NCBI GenBank assembly: GCA_904501665.1
Contig: CAJGBT010000002.1
Coordinates: 1-55,785, forward strand
DNA: 55,785 nucleotides
DNA from: an uncultured Bacilli bacterium
GTDB taxonomy: Bacteria; Bacillota_I; Bacilli_A; Mycoplasmatales; Mycoplasmoidaceae
Direction of reading: 5' to 3'
The notes under the pieces are model-generated. The model had not been told where the DNA came from. It was given only the letters and a program-made list of their open reading frames with translations, and did no database searches. The position numbers and the translations under genes are program-made. How positions within the stretch are numbered: the stretch's first letter is position 1; every line of letters begins with the position of its first letter. This document shows positions 23,485 through 33,791 of this stretch, one piece after another.

Positions 23485-24482
23485 TATTGTTTAATAATTA
23501 CCTCTAAATCTTTTTTTAAATTTTTACCTTCTTCTTTTTTAAGGAAACTATCAAAATCTTCAGATTTTTTATCGCCAGCAGCTACCTTATTTGCATTACT
23601 AATGACATTTAAAATTCTATTTGATTCTTTTTTAGAAGCTCCAAAATAAAATGGAGCAACATTGTTATCAGCAGATGATTTATCAATAATTGTTAATTTA
23701 CCACTTGGTACTCAATATTGTTTTCCATCAATAGTTGCTGTGGTATAAGGGTTTAAAACAGTTTTAATATCAGTTAATGAAATTGAATAACTCAATTGTG
23801 GTTGTTCGAGTGCGTTTGAAAAAGCACTTTTATCTAGTTTATTAAATAAACTTTGATCATTATCCAAAATTCATTTTTGAGTTGAACCACCAGTAGATCT
23901 TCATCATCTAAATTCTAACTTTAAATCTGAAAATGTTAGTTCTTCATAATCAGGGTCTTGCTTATCAATAACTGGCATACTAGTGTCATTATCTACAGGC
24001 TGCTTAACAAAGTTTTTTATTTCATCAATAACAGATGCTGAACAAGAAACTTGATATAATCCCAATCGGTATGTTTCAGCTCCACTACCTAAATAAGAAG
24101 CTAAAGCATAATCAACTCCCTTAAAATCACCTAATGGATTTTCAATTCCTTTTGCTGTTGATTTCCTAGAAATTACAGTTGCTATTGAATTACCAATACC
24201 ATGCATTCAAGTAGTAAATGCTCCCACTATTTCAAAAACTGAACGAGCTTTTAACTGGTCTAATTTATTTTTATCAAATGCTGGCATTGTCTTAAAACCA
24301 TCAAGACCACTAGGACAAGAAATGGTTTGATTATTAACTTCAAAAACTTTATCACCAAATTTTGATGTTATTGTTTGTAAAGGAGATGGTGCAGATGAAC
24401 AAGAAGTTACAAATGGCACAATTGAACCTAAAGTTAATATAAGACCACTACCAATTAATAAGATTTTTTTGTTAAATTTCAT
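23484..24482 (-). CDS. Lipoprotein of unknown function
   Basis: 332 residues. A typical lipoprotein signal: basic start MKFNKKI, hydrophobic stretch and lipobox VTSC with Cys at about residue 28, so the mature protein should be anchored on the outer face of the membrane. The rest is hydrophilic with no recognised domain. TGA is read as Trp several times, including a WW pair. It precedes ung with a 1-base overlap. No repeats or homopolymer tracts suggest phase variation here. Confidence 0.88.
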
Positions 24483-24503
24483 GATTAGATTTTAACACAA
24501 TAA

Positions 24504-25877
24504 TTATTCTTCATAGCAACAATATCTACCACATGTTTTTTCAAAACCTAATTTGATTTCGCCAGTAGCACCATTTCGATGTTTTGCAATAATAAAATCA
24601 ACAATCATTGTACTTTCATATTTTTTAACAAAATTATTTGAATTAGAATTATCAACTTCTTGACGATCATAGTCTAAAAAAGTTACTAAATCAGCATCTT
24701 GTTCAATTGAACCAGATTCACGTAAATCTGAAAGAATTGGCTTTTTATCTGGTCCTTTTCTCTCTTCGATTTTTCTAGATAATTGTGCTACCGCTATTAA
24801 TGGAGTTGATAGATCTTTAGCAATTGCTTTTAATGCCCTTGAAATTTGTGCAACCTCTTGTTGTCTATTGATACCAATTTTATTAGAACCTTGTACTAAT
24901 TGAAGATAATCAACAACAACTAATTTGATTTTTTTAGTAGTTGAAATTTTCTTTAATTTTGATTGAATATCTAAAATACTAGCATTTGATGATTCATCGA
25001 TAATGATTGGAAGTGTACGGACTTTTTCAATACAATCATTAATTAATCTTTGGTCTTCATCACTTCATGTTCCTTTTTTTAATGAATAGGAATTTAAACC
25101 AGATTCAATACAAATGATTCTTTCCATTAATTGTCTTGCTGACATTTCTAAGGAAAACATTACTACACATTCATCAGATTCACAATTTTTAGCAGCATTT
25201 AATAAAAAGTTTAATGCTAAGGCTGTTTTACCCATAGATGGCCTTGCAGCCAAAATAATTAAATCACCAGCTTGAAAACCATTTGTAAACTCATCAATAC
25301 TACTAAATCCACTTGTTGTGCCACTTAATGCATTATTTTGTAATCTAATTTTTTCTAATGCATTATTGTATTCTTCACCCAATTCATCTAAAGTTAATAA
25401 GCCGCTATTTTGATTTAGACTATTAATAATTGCTTGTAATTCTTTTTGAATTGTTCATAATTCTTCATCAAAATTATCAAAGTCAAAAACTTTTTCACTC
25501 ATTTGATCTCCAAAATCATTTAGTTTATAAGCAATAGCATTCTTTTTAAGATTAATAAGGTATTTTTCTAAATCTAGTGAATTAACATATAGATTAATTA
25601 TTCTAAATAAAATTATTTTTAATGGCTCTTTGTAATTATTATCATATTGTTTCAGTCTAGAAAGTAAGATTGTTGGATCAATTTTTCTTTCAACATTAAA
25701 TAGGTCAATGATTTCTTTATAAATAATTCGATTAATTTCATTTAAAAAATCATCAACATTAATTGTAGAAATAACTTCAAATGCTACATTTTCATCATTT
25801 AAAAGAATAGATAAAACCCTTTGTTCAATTTCATCATTTTTTTCTCTTAAATTTTTTTTATTAGAAAATGTGTTCAT
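24504..25877 (-). CDS. dnaB: Replicative DNA helicase DnaB
   Basis: 457 residues. Hexameric helicase that unwinds the replication fork. The N-terminal primase-interacting domain (EIEQRVLSILLNDENVAFEV) is followed by the RecA-like motor with Walker A ARPSMGKTALAL, Walker B KLVVVDYLQL and the C-terminal DLRESGSIEQDAD. The start is preceded by GAGGAG inside the end of rplI. Gene order rpsF-ssb-rpsR-rplI-dnaB is the ancestral Firmicute arrangement. Confidence 0.97.
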
Positions 25878-25879
25878 CT

Positions 25880-26320
25880 TTACTCCTCTAATACTTTTAT
25901 ATTAATATTAGCTATAACATTATTAAAGATTTTTACTTTAATTTTATGAATACCTAAATCCCAACTTTTCTTTTGGTCAATAATCATAAATTTATCAATA
26001 TCTTTAAAATCAACATTTACTAAATGCAAAACTTCTTTAATACTAATATGACCAAAAGGTTTACCATTATTAGATTTTAAATAAAAAATATATTCTTTTT
26101 TTTCAAGATTTTTTTTAATTTCTTTTGCTCAATTCTCTTTTTGCTTTAAATGGTAATTTTCTTCACTTATTTGAGTTTCTAATTTATCTTTTGAAGTCTT
26201 ATTATATTGAATTGCCAATTTTTTCTTAAACAAAAAATTCTTAGCATAACCGTCTGAAACTTCAATGATATCATTTTTCTTTCCTAAATTAGTAACATCT
26301 GCTAATAAAATTATTTTCAT
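25880..26320 (-). CDS. rplI: 50S ribosomal protein L9
   Basis: 146 residues. The N-terminal rRNA-binding lobe MKIILLADVTNLGKKNDII with VSDGYAKNFLF is highly typical. A long helix leads to the C-terminal lobe, reached after a TGA read as Trp (ENWAKEI). It binds 23S rRNA near the L1 stalk. It starts 2 bases after the end of rpsR and overlaps the ribosome binding site of dnaB at its 3' end. Confidence 0.96.
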
Positions 26321-26322
26321 TT

Positions 26323-26547
26323 TTAATCTTTAACAAATGGAAGTAATGCAAGAATTCTAGCTCGCTTAATTGCATTAGATACTCTTCTTTGGTGTTTTGA
26401 GCAACAACCTGATGTTCTTTTGGGAACAATTTTATTTGATAAATTAATATATTTTTTTAATAAATCAATATTTTTATAATCAATATGTTCAATCCCTTTT
26501 GAACACAATGAACAATATTTTTTCTTTGGTCTTCTAATGTATGTCAT
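26323..26547 (-). CDS. rpsR: 30S ribosomal protein S18
   Basis: 74 residues. Partner of S6 on the 30S platform. CSLCSKGIEHIDYKN and the basic C-terminal SKHQRRVSNAIKRARILALL are characteristic, and a CxxC plus further Cys pair (SGCC) could bind zinc. ATG at 26547 is chosen because AAAGGAG lies just upstream; the longer in-frame reading from a TTG would overlap ssb. The gene is 11 bases after ssb. Confidence 0.96.
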   Translation of the reverse strand: MTYIRRPKKKYCSLCSKGIEHIDYKNIDLLKKYINLSNKIVPKRTSGCCSKHQRRVSNAIKRARILALLPFVKD

Positions 26548-26558
26548 CTTAAACTCCT

Positions 26559-27035
26559 TTATTTTAGTTCTTCTTCTCAATCTATTAAATTGTATTCTTC
26601 TTCTTCAATGTTAGAAACATTTGAATGGTTTTCTTCACTTGAAGAATTAGTTTCAAAAATATCATTTAATGAGTTTTTTTCTTCACTTTGACTATTTATT
26701 GATTTCTCATTTTCACTTTTTGCTTTTCTTGAACCAATATTTTTGATAGAAATAACTACTATTTCAGTTGTAGTACTTTTTTTACCTTCCTTGTTAATAA
26801 AAGATCTAGTCACTAATTTACCATCTATACTAACAAAGTCTCCTTTTTTCAAATTGTTGCCAATATATTCAGCAGTTTGATTTCAAGCAACACAATTAAA
26901 AAAATATGTTTGAGAAAAATTTGTCATATCATTAACAGCAACACTAAAGCGTGCCATTTTGAATTCTTTTTCACTAATTTGATTTTTATAAATTGGATCA
27001 GCAGTTAAATAACCTACTATAATAGCTTTGTTCAT
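26559..27035 (-). CDS. ssb: Single-stranded DNA-binding protein
   Basis: 158 residues. OB-fold in the first ~105 residues (MNKAIIVGYLTADPIYKN, FNCVAWNQTAEYIGNNLKKGDFV, DGKLVTRSF; Trp from TGA). An acidic Ser/Glu/Asn-rich tail follows. It ends DWEEELK instead of the usual DDDIPF, so the Phe-ended tip that binds partner proteins is not canonical. It lies between rpsF (6 bases) and rpsR as in most Firmicutes. Confidence 0.95.
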
Positions 27036-27041
27036 AATAAT

Positions 27042-27842
27042 TTATTTTTTCTTATTTACAGATTTTGTTTTCTTTTCACTTGCAGTGTCAGGTTTTTTAA
27101 TTCAACAAGTGTAACAAATGTGTTTTTTATTTTCTAATAAAATTGAAGTATGACAATCACCTTCTTTACATTTAAAACATGTATGTGGTTTTTCATTATA
27201 ACCAGCTTTCTTTCTTCAATCTTTTAGACGTTTTTGATAGTTGTATTCATCAAATTCAGCTGTTGTTACTACAATATGTTTTTGATCAATGCTAATACCA
27301 TTTACCATTTTTGGTTTTTCTTTTTTGTCTTCTTTAACAGGGGCTTTTTTAACTTCTTTTTTAGCAACTGATTCTTTTTTAACATCCTTAGATTTTTCTT
27401 CTATTATTTTAGATTCTGGTTTAATTTCTTTTTTATTTGCAAATTCAGCTTCACGTGAATTTTTCATTTTTTCATAATCAGATTTACGTTTAGCATAAAT
27501 TTCTGCACGGATCTGATTTTGTTTAATTTTCTTTTCATTAACTAGTGCTCGATAACCATAATCTTTATTTAAATTAATAATCATATGTCTAAGAATATTT
27601 TTGTTGATGCTACACAAACGTCTAAACTCATTTATTAATGCAGGTTTTTCTGTTTCAAAGTTATACTGAAAATAATATCCATGAGTGTCATTTTTAATTT
27701 TATAAGCTAACTTTTTAACACCATATTCTTCAACACTTGGTTTTGTTTCCTTAATAGATGCAGCAATCTCATTAGCAGTAGATTTAGCTGCTTTTTCATC
27801 TAAATTACCAGAAACAATTATCATAATTTCGTAATTTGCCAT
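27042..27842 (-). CDS. rpsF: 30S ribosomal protein S6 with long Cys-containing C-terminal extension
   Basis: The first ~100 residues are ordinary S6 (ANYEIMIIVSGNLDEKAA, GVKKLAYKIKNDTHGYYF, NKNILRHMII). The protein continues to 266 residues. First comes a Lys/Glu-rich linker (about 110-190). Then, beyond a TGA read as Trp, there is a compact segment CFKCKEGDC, a His/Cys-rich middle and CYTCW, which could bind zinc. It ends in a Lys-rich tail. Some mycoplasmas have long S6 proteins, but the paired CxxC motifs are notable. It is the first gene of the rpsF-ssb-rpsR-rplI-dnaB operon and has a structured leader (27867-27897). Confidence 0.93.
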
Positions 27843-27866
27843 TTATTCCTCTCTTTTTTGGATAAA

Positions 27867-27897
27867 GTCCTTTATTCACTCCAAGGACAAAAGAGTG
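27867..27897 (-). promoter_or_regulatory. rpsF leader, predicted H-type pseudoknot
   Basis: In the mRNA sense (minus strand) CACTC (27897-27893) pairs with GAGTG (27881-27877). GTCCTT (27888-27883) pairs with AAGGAC (27872-27867). The two perfect stems interlock with 4-base loops and a 1-base junction, the geometry of an H-type pseudoknot. It ends 24 bases before the rpsF ATG, just upstream of GAGAGGA. In other bacteria S6-S18 binds its own leader, so this may be a compact autoregulatory site. That function is inferred. Confidence 0.5.
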
Positions 27898-27991
27898 TTT
27901 ATATTTTAAAATAACATATAAACATTTAAATATTATAACATAAGTTATAATATATAAGATAAACTAAAAGAATTATTAAGGATGTTTGATA

Positions 27992-28792
27992 GTGAAAATA
28001 TTATTTATTGGTGATATTTTTGGTACTCTTGGTATAAAAGCAATCGAAAAGGAATTGCCATTAATCAAGAAGCAATACAATATTGATATGACTATTGCTA
28101 ATGCTGAAAATGTTAGTAATTGTCGCGGACTTAATGTTCCAGATTACCACAAATTAGTTAAGTTAGGAATTGATTTTTTCACTTTTGGTAATCATACATG
28201 AAAACAAAAGGATTATGACAAGATGTTGAGTTTTAATAATGTAGTAAGACCTTTAAATATTGATAGTAATTGCAATATTGGAAAATTTGGGGTTGGAACA
28301 TTAGTTGTTAACTTCCAAAACAAAAAGATAAGAATAACTAACATTTTAGGTAAATCAGTTTATTTTCAACAAAATGAATGAATTAACAATCCATTTGTTT
28401 GTTTGGAAAATGTTTTAGTAGAAGAAAGTAAACAAAAAAGTGATATTCATATAGTTGATTATCATGCTGAAACAACAAGTGAAAAAAATGCAATTATAAG
28501 GCACTTTAATGGTAAAGTTGATGCTATTATTGGAACCCATACTCATGTTCAAACCAATGATGCTAAGATTGTTAATAACACAGCTTTTATTACTGATGTT
28601 GGTATGACGGGACCGACAGATGGAATAATTGGTGCTGATGGAAAAGAAATTATTGAAATGTTTTTTGAGAAAAAAACTTTTTTTAAACTTCAAGAAGCAA
28701 AAGGAAAATATCAATTTTGTGCAGTTGTTTTAGATTTTGATCAAAATAATAATATTAAAGCTATTGATAAAATATTTATATTTGAAAAATAA
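27992..28792 (+). CDS. YmdB-family metallophosphoesterase (putative cyclic-nucleotide phosphodiesterase)
   Basis: 266 residues. Calcineurin-like fold of the YmdB/TIGR00282 type: GDIFGTLG at the start, NAENVSN, FGNHTW (metal ligands), DYHAETTSEKNA and GTHTHVQTNDAKI, followed by TDVGMTGPTDGIIG. These give the two-metal site. In relatives the enzyme hydrolyses 2',3'-cAMP-type substrates. GTG at 27992 is chosen as start because AAGGA lies 9 bases upstream and it matches the family N-terminus. It shares a divergent promoter region with rpsF. Confidence 0.9.
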
Positions 28793-28807
28793 AGAAGGAA
28801 GGTAATA

Positions 28808-29926
28808 ATGTCATCAATTAATAAATTTTTAACTATTGAAGAACAAATAAATAAATTAAAAAATTGTAATAAATTATCTTTTCCCAATGAGGAATCTGTT
28901 GAAATATTTAAAATTTATTTAAATGATTATGGTTATTACAATGTTGTAAAAAATAATCGACATCCAAAGATGTTTGAAGATGAAGTAAATAAAATATATT
29001 ATAAAGATTTTTCATCTAATAACTTAAGATATTTATTTGATATTAATAGAATAGTATCTGGAATATTTTACAAATATTTTCGGGGATTAGAATTGAAATT
29101 AAACTCTTCAACAATTGTATCAATAGCAAAAAAACTAGATAAATTTGAAGGATGTCCATACATTGCGTGTTTAAGTCAAAAAAACTTTGAAACTATTTTT
29201 AAAAATGCAAATGATAATCTACCATCATCTAAAAAAATGAAGGAGAGTATTCAAAAAAATATTTTTAATATTTTATTTAACAATTTGCAATTTAATGACA
29301 ACCTAATTAAAACAGAATGTAAAAAAGTAAGAGATTCAGAAAAGGAGTCTTATCTTACAAAAATAAGAAATGGATGGTTTTTTCAAGAAATTAAAAATAA
29401 TGATAAAAAATTTAATAATTGAGAATATGTAAATATTTTTGCCTTATCTAATACTTTATTATTCTCACAATTAAAAAAAATTTTTAATTTATTATCAGAT
29501 GAAATACAAAAAGAAATTATTTTTAAGTTTCTAAATAAAGAAAAAGTAAGTATTCAATGTTTCAAAATAATAATATCTATCCTAGTGGATATCAGAAATA
29601 ATTTAAGCCATAATGGCAATTTACTAAACTATAATATTGAACTAAATGAATTAAGTGATGATGATAAATCAAATAATGAGTTCATGAAATGTTTTAACTT
29701 AAAAACAAAAAATATTAATCTAATTGATATCATTAAAATTTCTGAATATGTTTTAAATATTAATAAGCCAAATGATCAAAAAGTAAATATTAAGAAAGAA
29801 ATTAAGGAAGCAATTAATAAAAAAATTACTTATAGTAAGGATAGGATTAAAACAAAATATAATGATGAAATTTCACCAATTTTAATTAATATTCTTAATG
29901 AAATTTTTGATCTTAATCTTAATTAA
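28808..29926 (+). CDS. Abi-family (AbiD/AbiF-like) abortive-infection protein
   Basis: 372 residues including one TGA Trp. The N-terminal part follows the Abi_2 pattern: IEEQINKLKN, DYGYYNVV, then YKDFSSNNLRYLFDINR (matching the family's LY-FD-LR segment). A second part contains IRNNLSHNGNLLNYNI, an R-x4-H motif as in HEPN-type ribonucleases. In lactococci such proteins stop phage growth by killing or arresting infected cells. The gene has AAGGAAGG before the ATG, is 15 bases after the phosphodiesterase gene and stands alone, with no visible antitoxin. Family assignment is by pattern recognition. Confidence 0.75.
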
Positions 29927-29941
29927 ATAATTTAACAAAGA

Positions 29942-30865
29942 TTAAAGTGTTTGGTTTCTTTTGATAAAAATATCATATTGTTTATCACGAATATTCTGTT
30001 CTTTTCCACTATAACCATTTGTCATTTTAGAATTAAATTTAGAGTAGTCCATTTGTTTAGCTACAGGTAATTTTTTTCCTTTTAATATGCTATCATCCAC
30101 CATATTTAAATATGATCATTCTTTTTCTTTATAAGTATAATTTTTTGGTATATATAAAAGTAAAAATAAACCATAGAATAAATTGCTACATATTCAAATT
30201 GCTATCATAACCAAAGTAATGATTGAATAAACAAAATGTTGTTTAATGGAAATGTTTGAAATTAAATTATTAATTGAATTCTTAGCATTTTGCAAAAACT
30301 CTTGGATAAATTGTGATGATTCATTAGTATTGGTTAATGATAACAATTTATTATATAAATCACTATAATCATTATTAATATTTTTTACATATCCAAAAAG
30401 AATAAATAAAATATTTCAAACACAGTAACATAAAGCAATACTTGCCAAAAAACTAATGAAATTAAAAAATAAACTAATAAATAGTTTCTTCTTATCATGA
30501 TAGTAATCATAAGCAACTGAACTATATTGATTAAAAATTCTTATTATTACCCAAAATTTTGTATTAATCCTAGTAATAATGCAAAATAATAGTGAGATCA
30601 ATGAAGCATATCCAAAAATATAAATTTTTCTAAAAATATTATACCCATTTGTTTCATCTACAAATTTAGCTAATCCTGCACCTACTAAATTTTGGTTTGA
30701 AGAAACATCAATAATTGTTAATTCCCTTGCTTTAAGTAAATTAATGATAAAAAGAATTATGCAAATAATAAAAGCTATTAAACCAAGTGCAAATAAAGCT
30801 CATCCAATTGGTTTAATCAAACGAAATAATCTAAATTCTGAACGATTGTATTTAAAAAAGTTCAT
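29942..30865 (-). CDS. Four-helix membrane protein of unknown function
   Basis: 307 residues with about four membrane helices: near the N-terminus (GWALFALGLIAFIICIILFI), around residue 85, around 125-160 and around 225-250. The last ~60 residues are hydrophilic and basic. No family recognised. It is the last gene of a run after the ABC-2 permease and ATPase genes (61 bases from the ATPase), so it may be an accessory of that exporter. TGA is read as Trp repeatedly. Confidence 0.72.
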
Positions 30866-30926
30866 ATCTATATTTAATTTTATCAATAAATTTATTAATA
30901 AAAACAACAAGAATTTCTATATTTTT

Positions 30927-31664
30927 CTATTTGTTATCATCATGATACATTTTGATACATTTTTTAATATCACCATCATAAGCAATGTTTCCATTCTTAA
31001 TATAAATCCCTCTTGTACATAAATCTGTTAATGTTTGCTCATTATGACTTACTATTAATAATGTTGTGTTATTATCCCTTGATAATTTATTAATTTCTTG
31101 TTTAACTTTTTCATTAAATTTCTTATCACCAACTGATAATGCTTCATCTACAATTAGAATTTCTGGTTCTAATGAAATAATAATTGCCATTCCAAGATGA
31201 GATATCATCCCAGCACTATATCTTTTAAGTTCTAAATCTATATATTCTTTTAATTCAGAAAATTCAATAATTTGATTCAATCTTTTTTTGATTTCTTTTT
31301 TTGAATATCCTAAAAGGGTTCCTAAGATAAAAATATTTTCTTTACCAATAAAATCGCCTTCTAAGCCGACCCCTATATTTAATAAACTAGAGATACGTCG
31401 ATTAACAGTTTTTTTACCAGAAGATGGTTTAACAATGCCACAAATTATTTTTAAAATAGTTGATTTACCTGCACCATTACTGCCAATTAGGGCCACTTTT
31501 TCCCCTTGATTAATATGAAAACTAATCCCTTTTAAAATTGTATTAGTTCGTTTTTTTCTAGTAAAAGGTAAAAATAATGTTTGTAGTCTTTCTCAATCAT
31601 TTTTACAAAGAAAATAATTTTTTGTTACATTATTAAATTCAATATCAATTTTTTTATTTTTCAT
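30927..31664 (-). CDS. ABC-2 exporter ATPase (TagH/Wzt-like)
   Basis: 245 residues, a single ATPase domain. Walker A GSNGAGKST, Q-loop replaced by the GVGLEGDFIGKENI stretch typical of polysaccharide/teichoic-acid exporters, signature RYSAGM, Walker B ILIVDEALSVGD and H-loop VSHNEQTL. The DEALSVGD and YSAGM forms are diagnostic of the TagH/Wzt/RfbB subgroup. Together with the permease upstream it should export a polymer or glycolipid; in a wall-less organism a capsule or surface polysaccharide is the likeliest cargo. AGAGGA stands before the ATG, inside the end of the permease gene. Confidence 0.9.
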
Positions 31665-31672
31665 ACATTCCT

Positions 31673-32533
31673 CTAAATAATATCCACAATAAATTTACGA
31701 GAGATACGATTAATAATGAAACCACCAGTTCAGAATAATATCAATATTAAAAAGAATGATAAAATTGAATATCATTGAGAATAATCATTAGGTGTAAATA
31801 ATTCACTATATCCTAAAACAGTTGAACGTAAACCATTTATTAAAAAATTAAATGGATTTATTTGTAATAAAGTGTTAACTACATTATTATCATTTTGAAT
31901 ATGAGGTTGTAAGAATACACCAGAAACTCAAGATAATAACATAGGTAACATTAATAATAAATTTTGAAAATCTCTTGAAATTCCACATAATGGTGTTATT
32001 AAATATGAATAACCCATCATAAATAAAAACATCAATAGTAAAACTAATGGTACTTCTAATGAATAAAGAGTGAATGGTTGAGTATTAGGAACACCATCTG
32101 TCGCATTACAAATTATAGCTATTATTCAACCAATTATAATTAGAAAAAAATTAAAAGCAAATTTAGATGTATTTACAAAAATAGCAGGAAATATATAGTT
32201 AATCCCAAAGAACTTAGGCATCCAACTATAATTTTTAATTGAGTAAGGTCCGGCAATTAAGACATCTCCAAAATATGACCAAGTAAAAACACCTATAATA
32301 ATTCAAGCTATTCATTTAAAGTTATATGTAACACCATTAATTGTATATGTAATTGTTGAAGTCTCATTTCCAGCTGAACTAAATGCAAATCAATACATAA
32401 ATAACATAAGTAGTGGATTTATAAATAATCAAGCTCATGATAAAATTGAAGATTTAAATCTTCTTCTTAAATCAATAATAGAAAATTTTAAAATTAATGT
32501 TAAATTCCTTTTAAAATTTAAAAATGAAGACAT
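31673..32533 (-). CDS. ABC-2 type permease (TagG/Wzm-like)
   Basis: 286 residues, about six membrane helices; the frame is interrupted by many TGA Trp codons (for example SWAWLFINPLLMLFMYWF). The N-terminal amphipathic stretch IDLRRRFKSSILSWAW, just before helix 1, and the GLRSTVLGYS segment fit the ABC-2 polysaccharide-export permease family. It pairs with the ATPase that follows 8 bases later. Trp density is high enough to hide the gene entirely under the standard code. Confidence 0.85.
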
Positions 32534-32641
32534 AATTATTTATAATTATAAAGCATTTATTATATTAAATTGGTAATTTATGTATTCATAATCCATATTT
32601 AATATTTTATTAGATATAAAGGGGAGTAAATAAATAATTTG

Positions 32642-33244
32642 ATGAATATATTTAAAATTAGTTTTGGAAAAGATAAGATTCCTTGTTTATTAATGCCTTG
32701 TTTAGAGCAAGATTATCAAATTATCGATGAAAAAAATAATACTTTTTTTATTAAGGACAATAAAATAGTTGGCTTTAATATTTTTGAATGTTCAATTTTA
32801 AAAAAAATAGAAAGGGATGGAAGAATTTTAGTTAATCAATCATTAATAGATTTATTAAAAAAAGAGTTAAAAATTAATTATCTTTTTCCTGATTTTCAAA
32901 CATATTTTTATGTTGGTGAAATTATTAATTGTATCAAAATAGAAAATACTCATTTATCTTTATGTAGTGTTAATATTAATCAAGAAAAAAACTTACAAAT
33001 AGTTTGTGGGGCAAAAAATGCAAAACAAGGACTAAAAGTAGTGGTAGCATGTAATGGTATTTTAATGAATAATTTAATGTTAATCAAACCAAGTAGATTA
33101 CAAGGATATGATTCATTTGGAATGTTATGTAGTCAAAAAGAATTGAATTTAAAAAAATTCAATGATAATGGAATTATTGAATTAAATGATCAGTATCAGA
33201 TTGGAGCAATATTTAAAGATTGTTATATTTATGAACATAAATAA
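32642..33244 (+). CDS. YtpR-family tRNA-binding-domain protein
   Basis: 201 residues. The C-terminal half is an OB-fold tRNA-binding domain: FYVGEIINCIKIENTHLSLC, then NLQIVCGAKNAKQGLKVVVA and SFGMLCSQKEL. This matches the EMAP/PheT/YtpR type of domain. The N-terminal ~90 residues resemble the YtpR cap. Its cellular role is not established. ATG at 32642 is used; a TTG directly before it is possible. GGGGAG stands rather far upstream. It overlaps the next gene by 14 bases. Confidence 0.8.
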   Translation: MNIFKISFGKDKIPCLLMPCLEQDYQIIDEKNNTFFIKDNKIVGFNIFECSILKKIERDGRILVNQSLIDLLKKELKINYLFPDFQTYFYVGEIINCIKIENTHLSLCSVNINQEKNLQIVCGAKNAKQGLKVVVACNGILMNNLMLIKPSRLQGYDSFGMLCSQKELNLKKFNDNGIIELNDQYQIGAIFKDCYIYEHK

Positions 33245-33791
33245 TAAAAAAATTTTTGAAGCTAATATCAAAATTATTCGTTCACTTCCTTTTTATAAAA
33301 GAAAGGCATATGAAAAAAAAGCTTTTGAACAATTTAAAATTTTCTTAAAAAAAATTCCTCAAAATGAAAAAATTGCTTTTTGGTTAAATTCTATCGATGA
33401 AATTGATGTTACACCATGAATTTCATATGCACTTAATTTAGGATATATAGTTTATCTTATAAGGTTTGAAAAAAATAAAAAAGTATGTTTTATAGAAATT
33501 AAAGATATTAATTTTGAAAAAGAATGGTTTAAAAATAGGTTACAACCAAAGAAAACTGAAAATAAAATTGAAGCAATTTCTGTGAATTCTTTTTTTGTTC
33601 CTTTGCCTATTTTTAATTTAAAAAAAGAGTTTTGTGAAGATGAATTATATTTAATCAATAACTTGATTTCTGCTGTTAAATATAAAAGCATTGTTGGCTT
33701 TGCATATAGCCTACAATGCTTTCATAAAATTGATTTTAAAGAAAAAACTTTTTCTGTTGATTATTTGATTACTAATGCATATACTATTTAA
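33231..33791 (+). CDS. Probable 5-formyltetrahydrofolate cyclo-ligase homologue, degenerate
   Basis: 186 residues, the family's usual length. The C-terminus IVGFAYSLQ and the DYLITNAYTI end match the family's GxxxxxQ and D-x-x-x-T positions. The N-terminus FYKRKAYEKKAFEQF matches the basic substrate-side helix. The middle reads FFVPLPIFNLKKEF where active members have PGxxFD and a Gly-rich RLGYGGGYYD loop; that loop is missing. The protein may therefore be inactive or changed in function. The alternative is a divergent unknown protein. The start ATG lies within the end of the YtpR gene. Confidence 0.55.
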
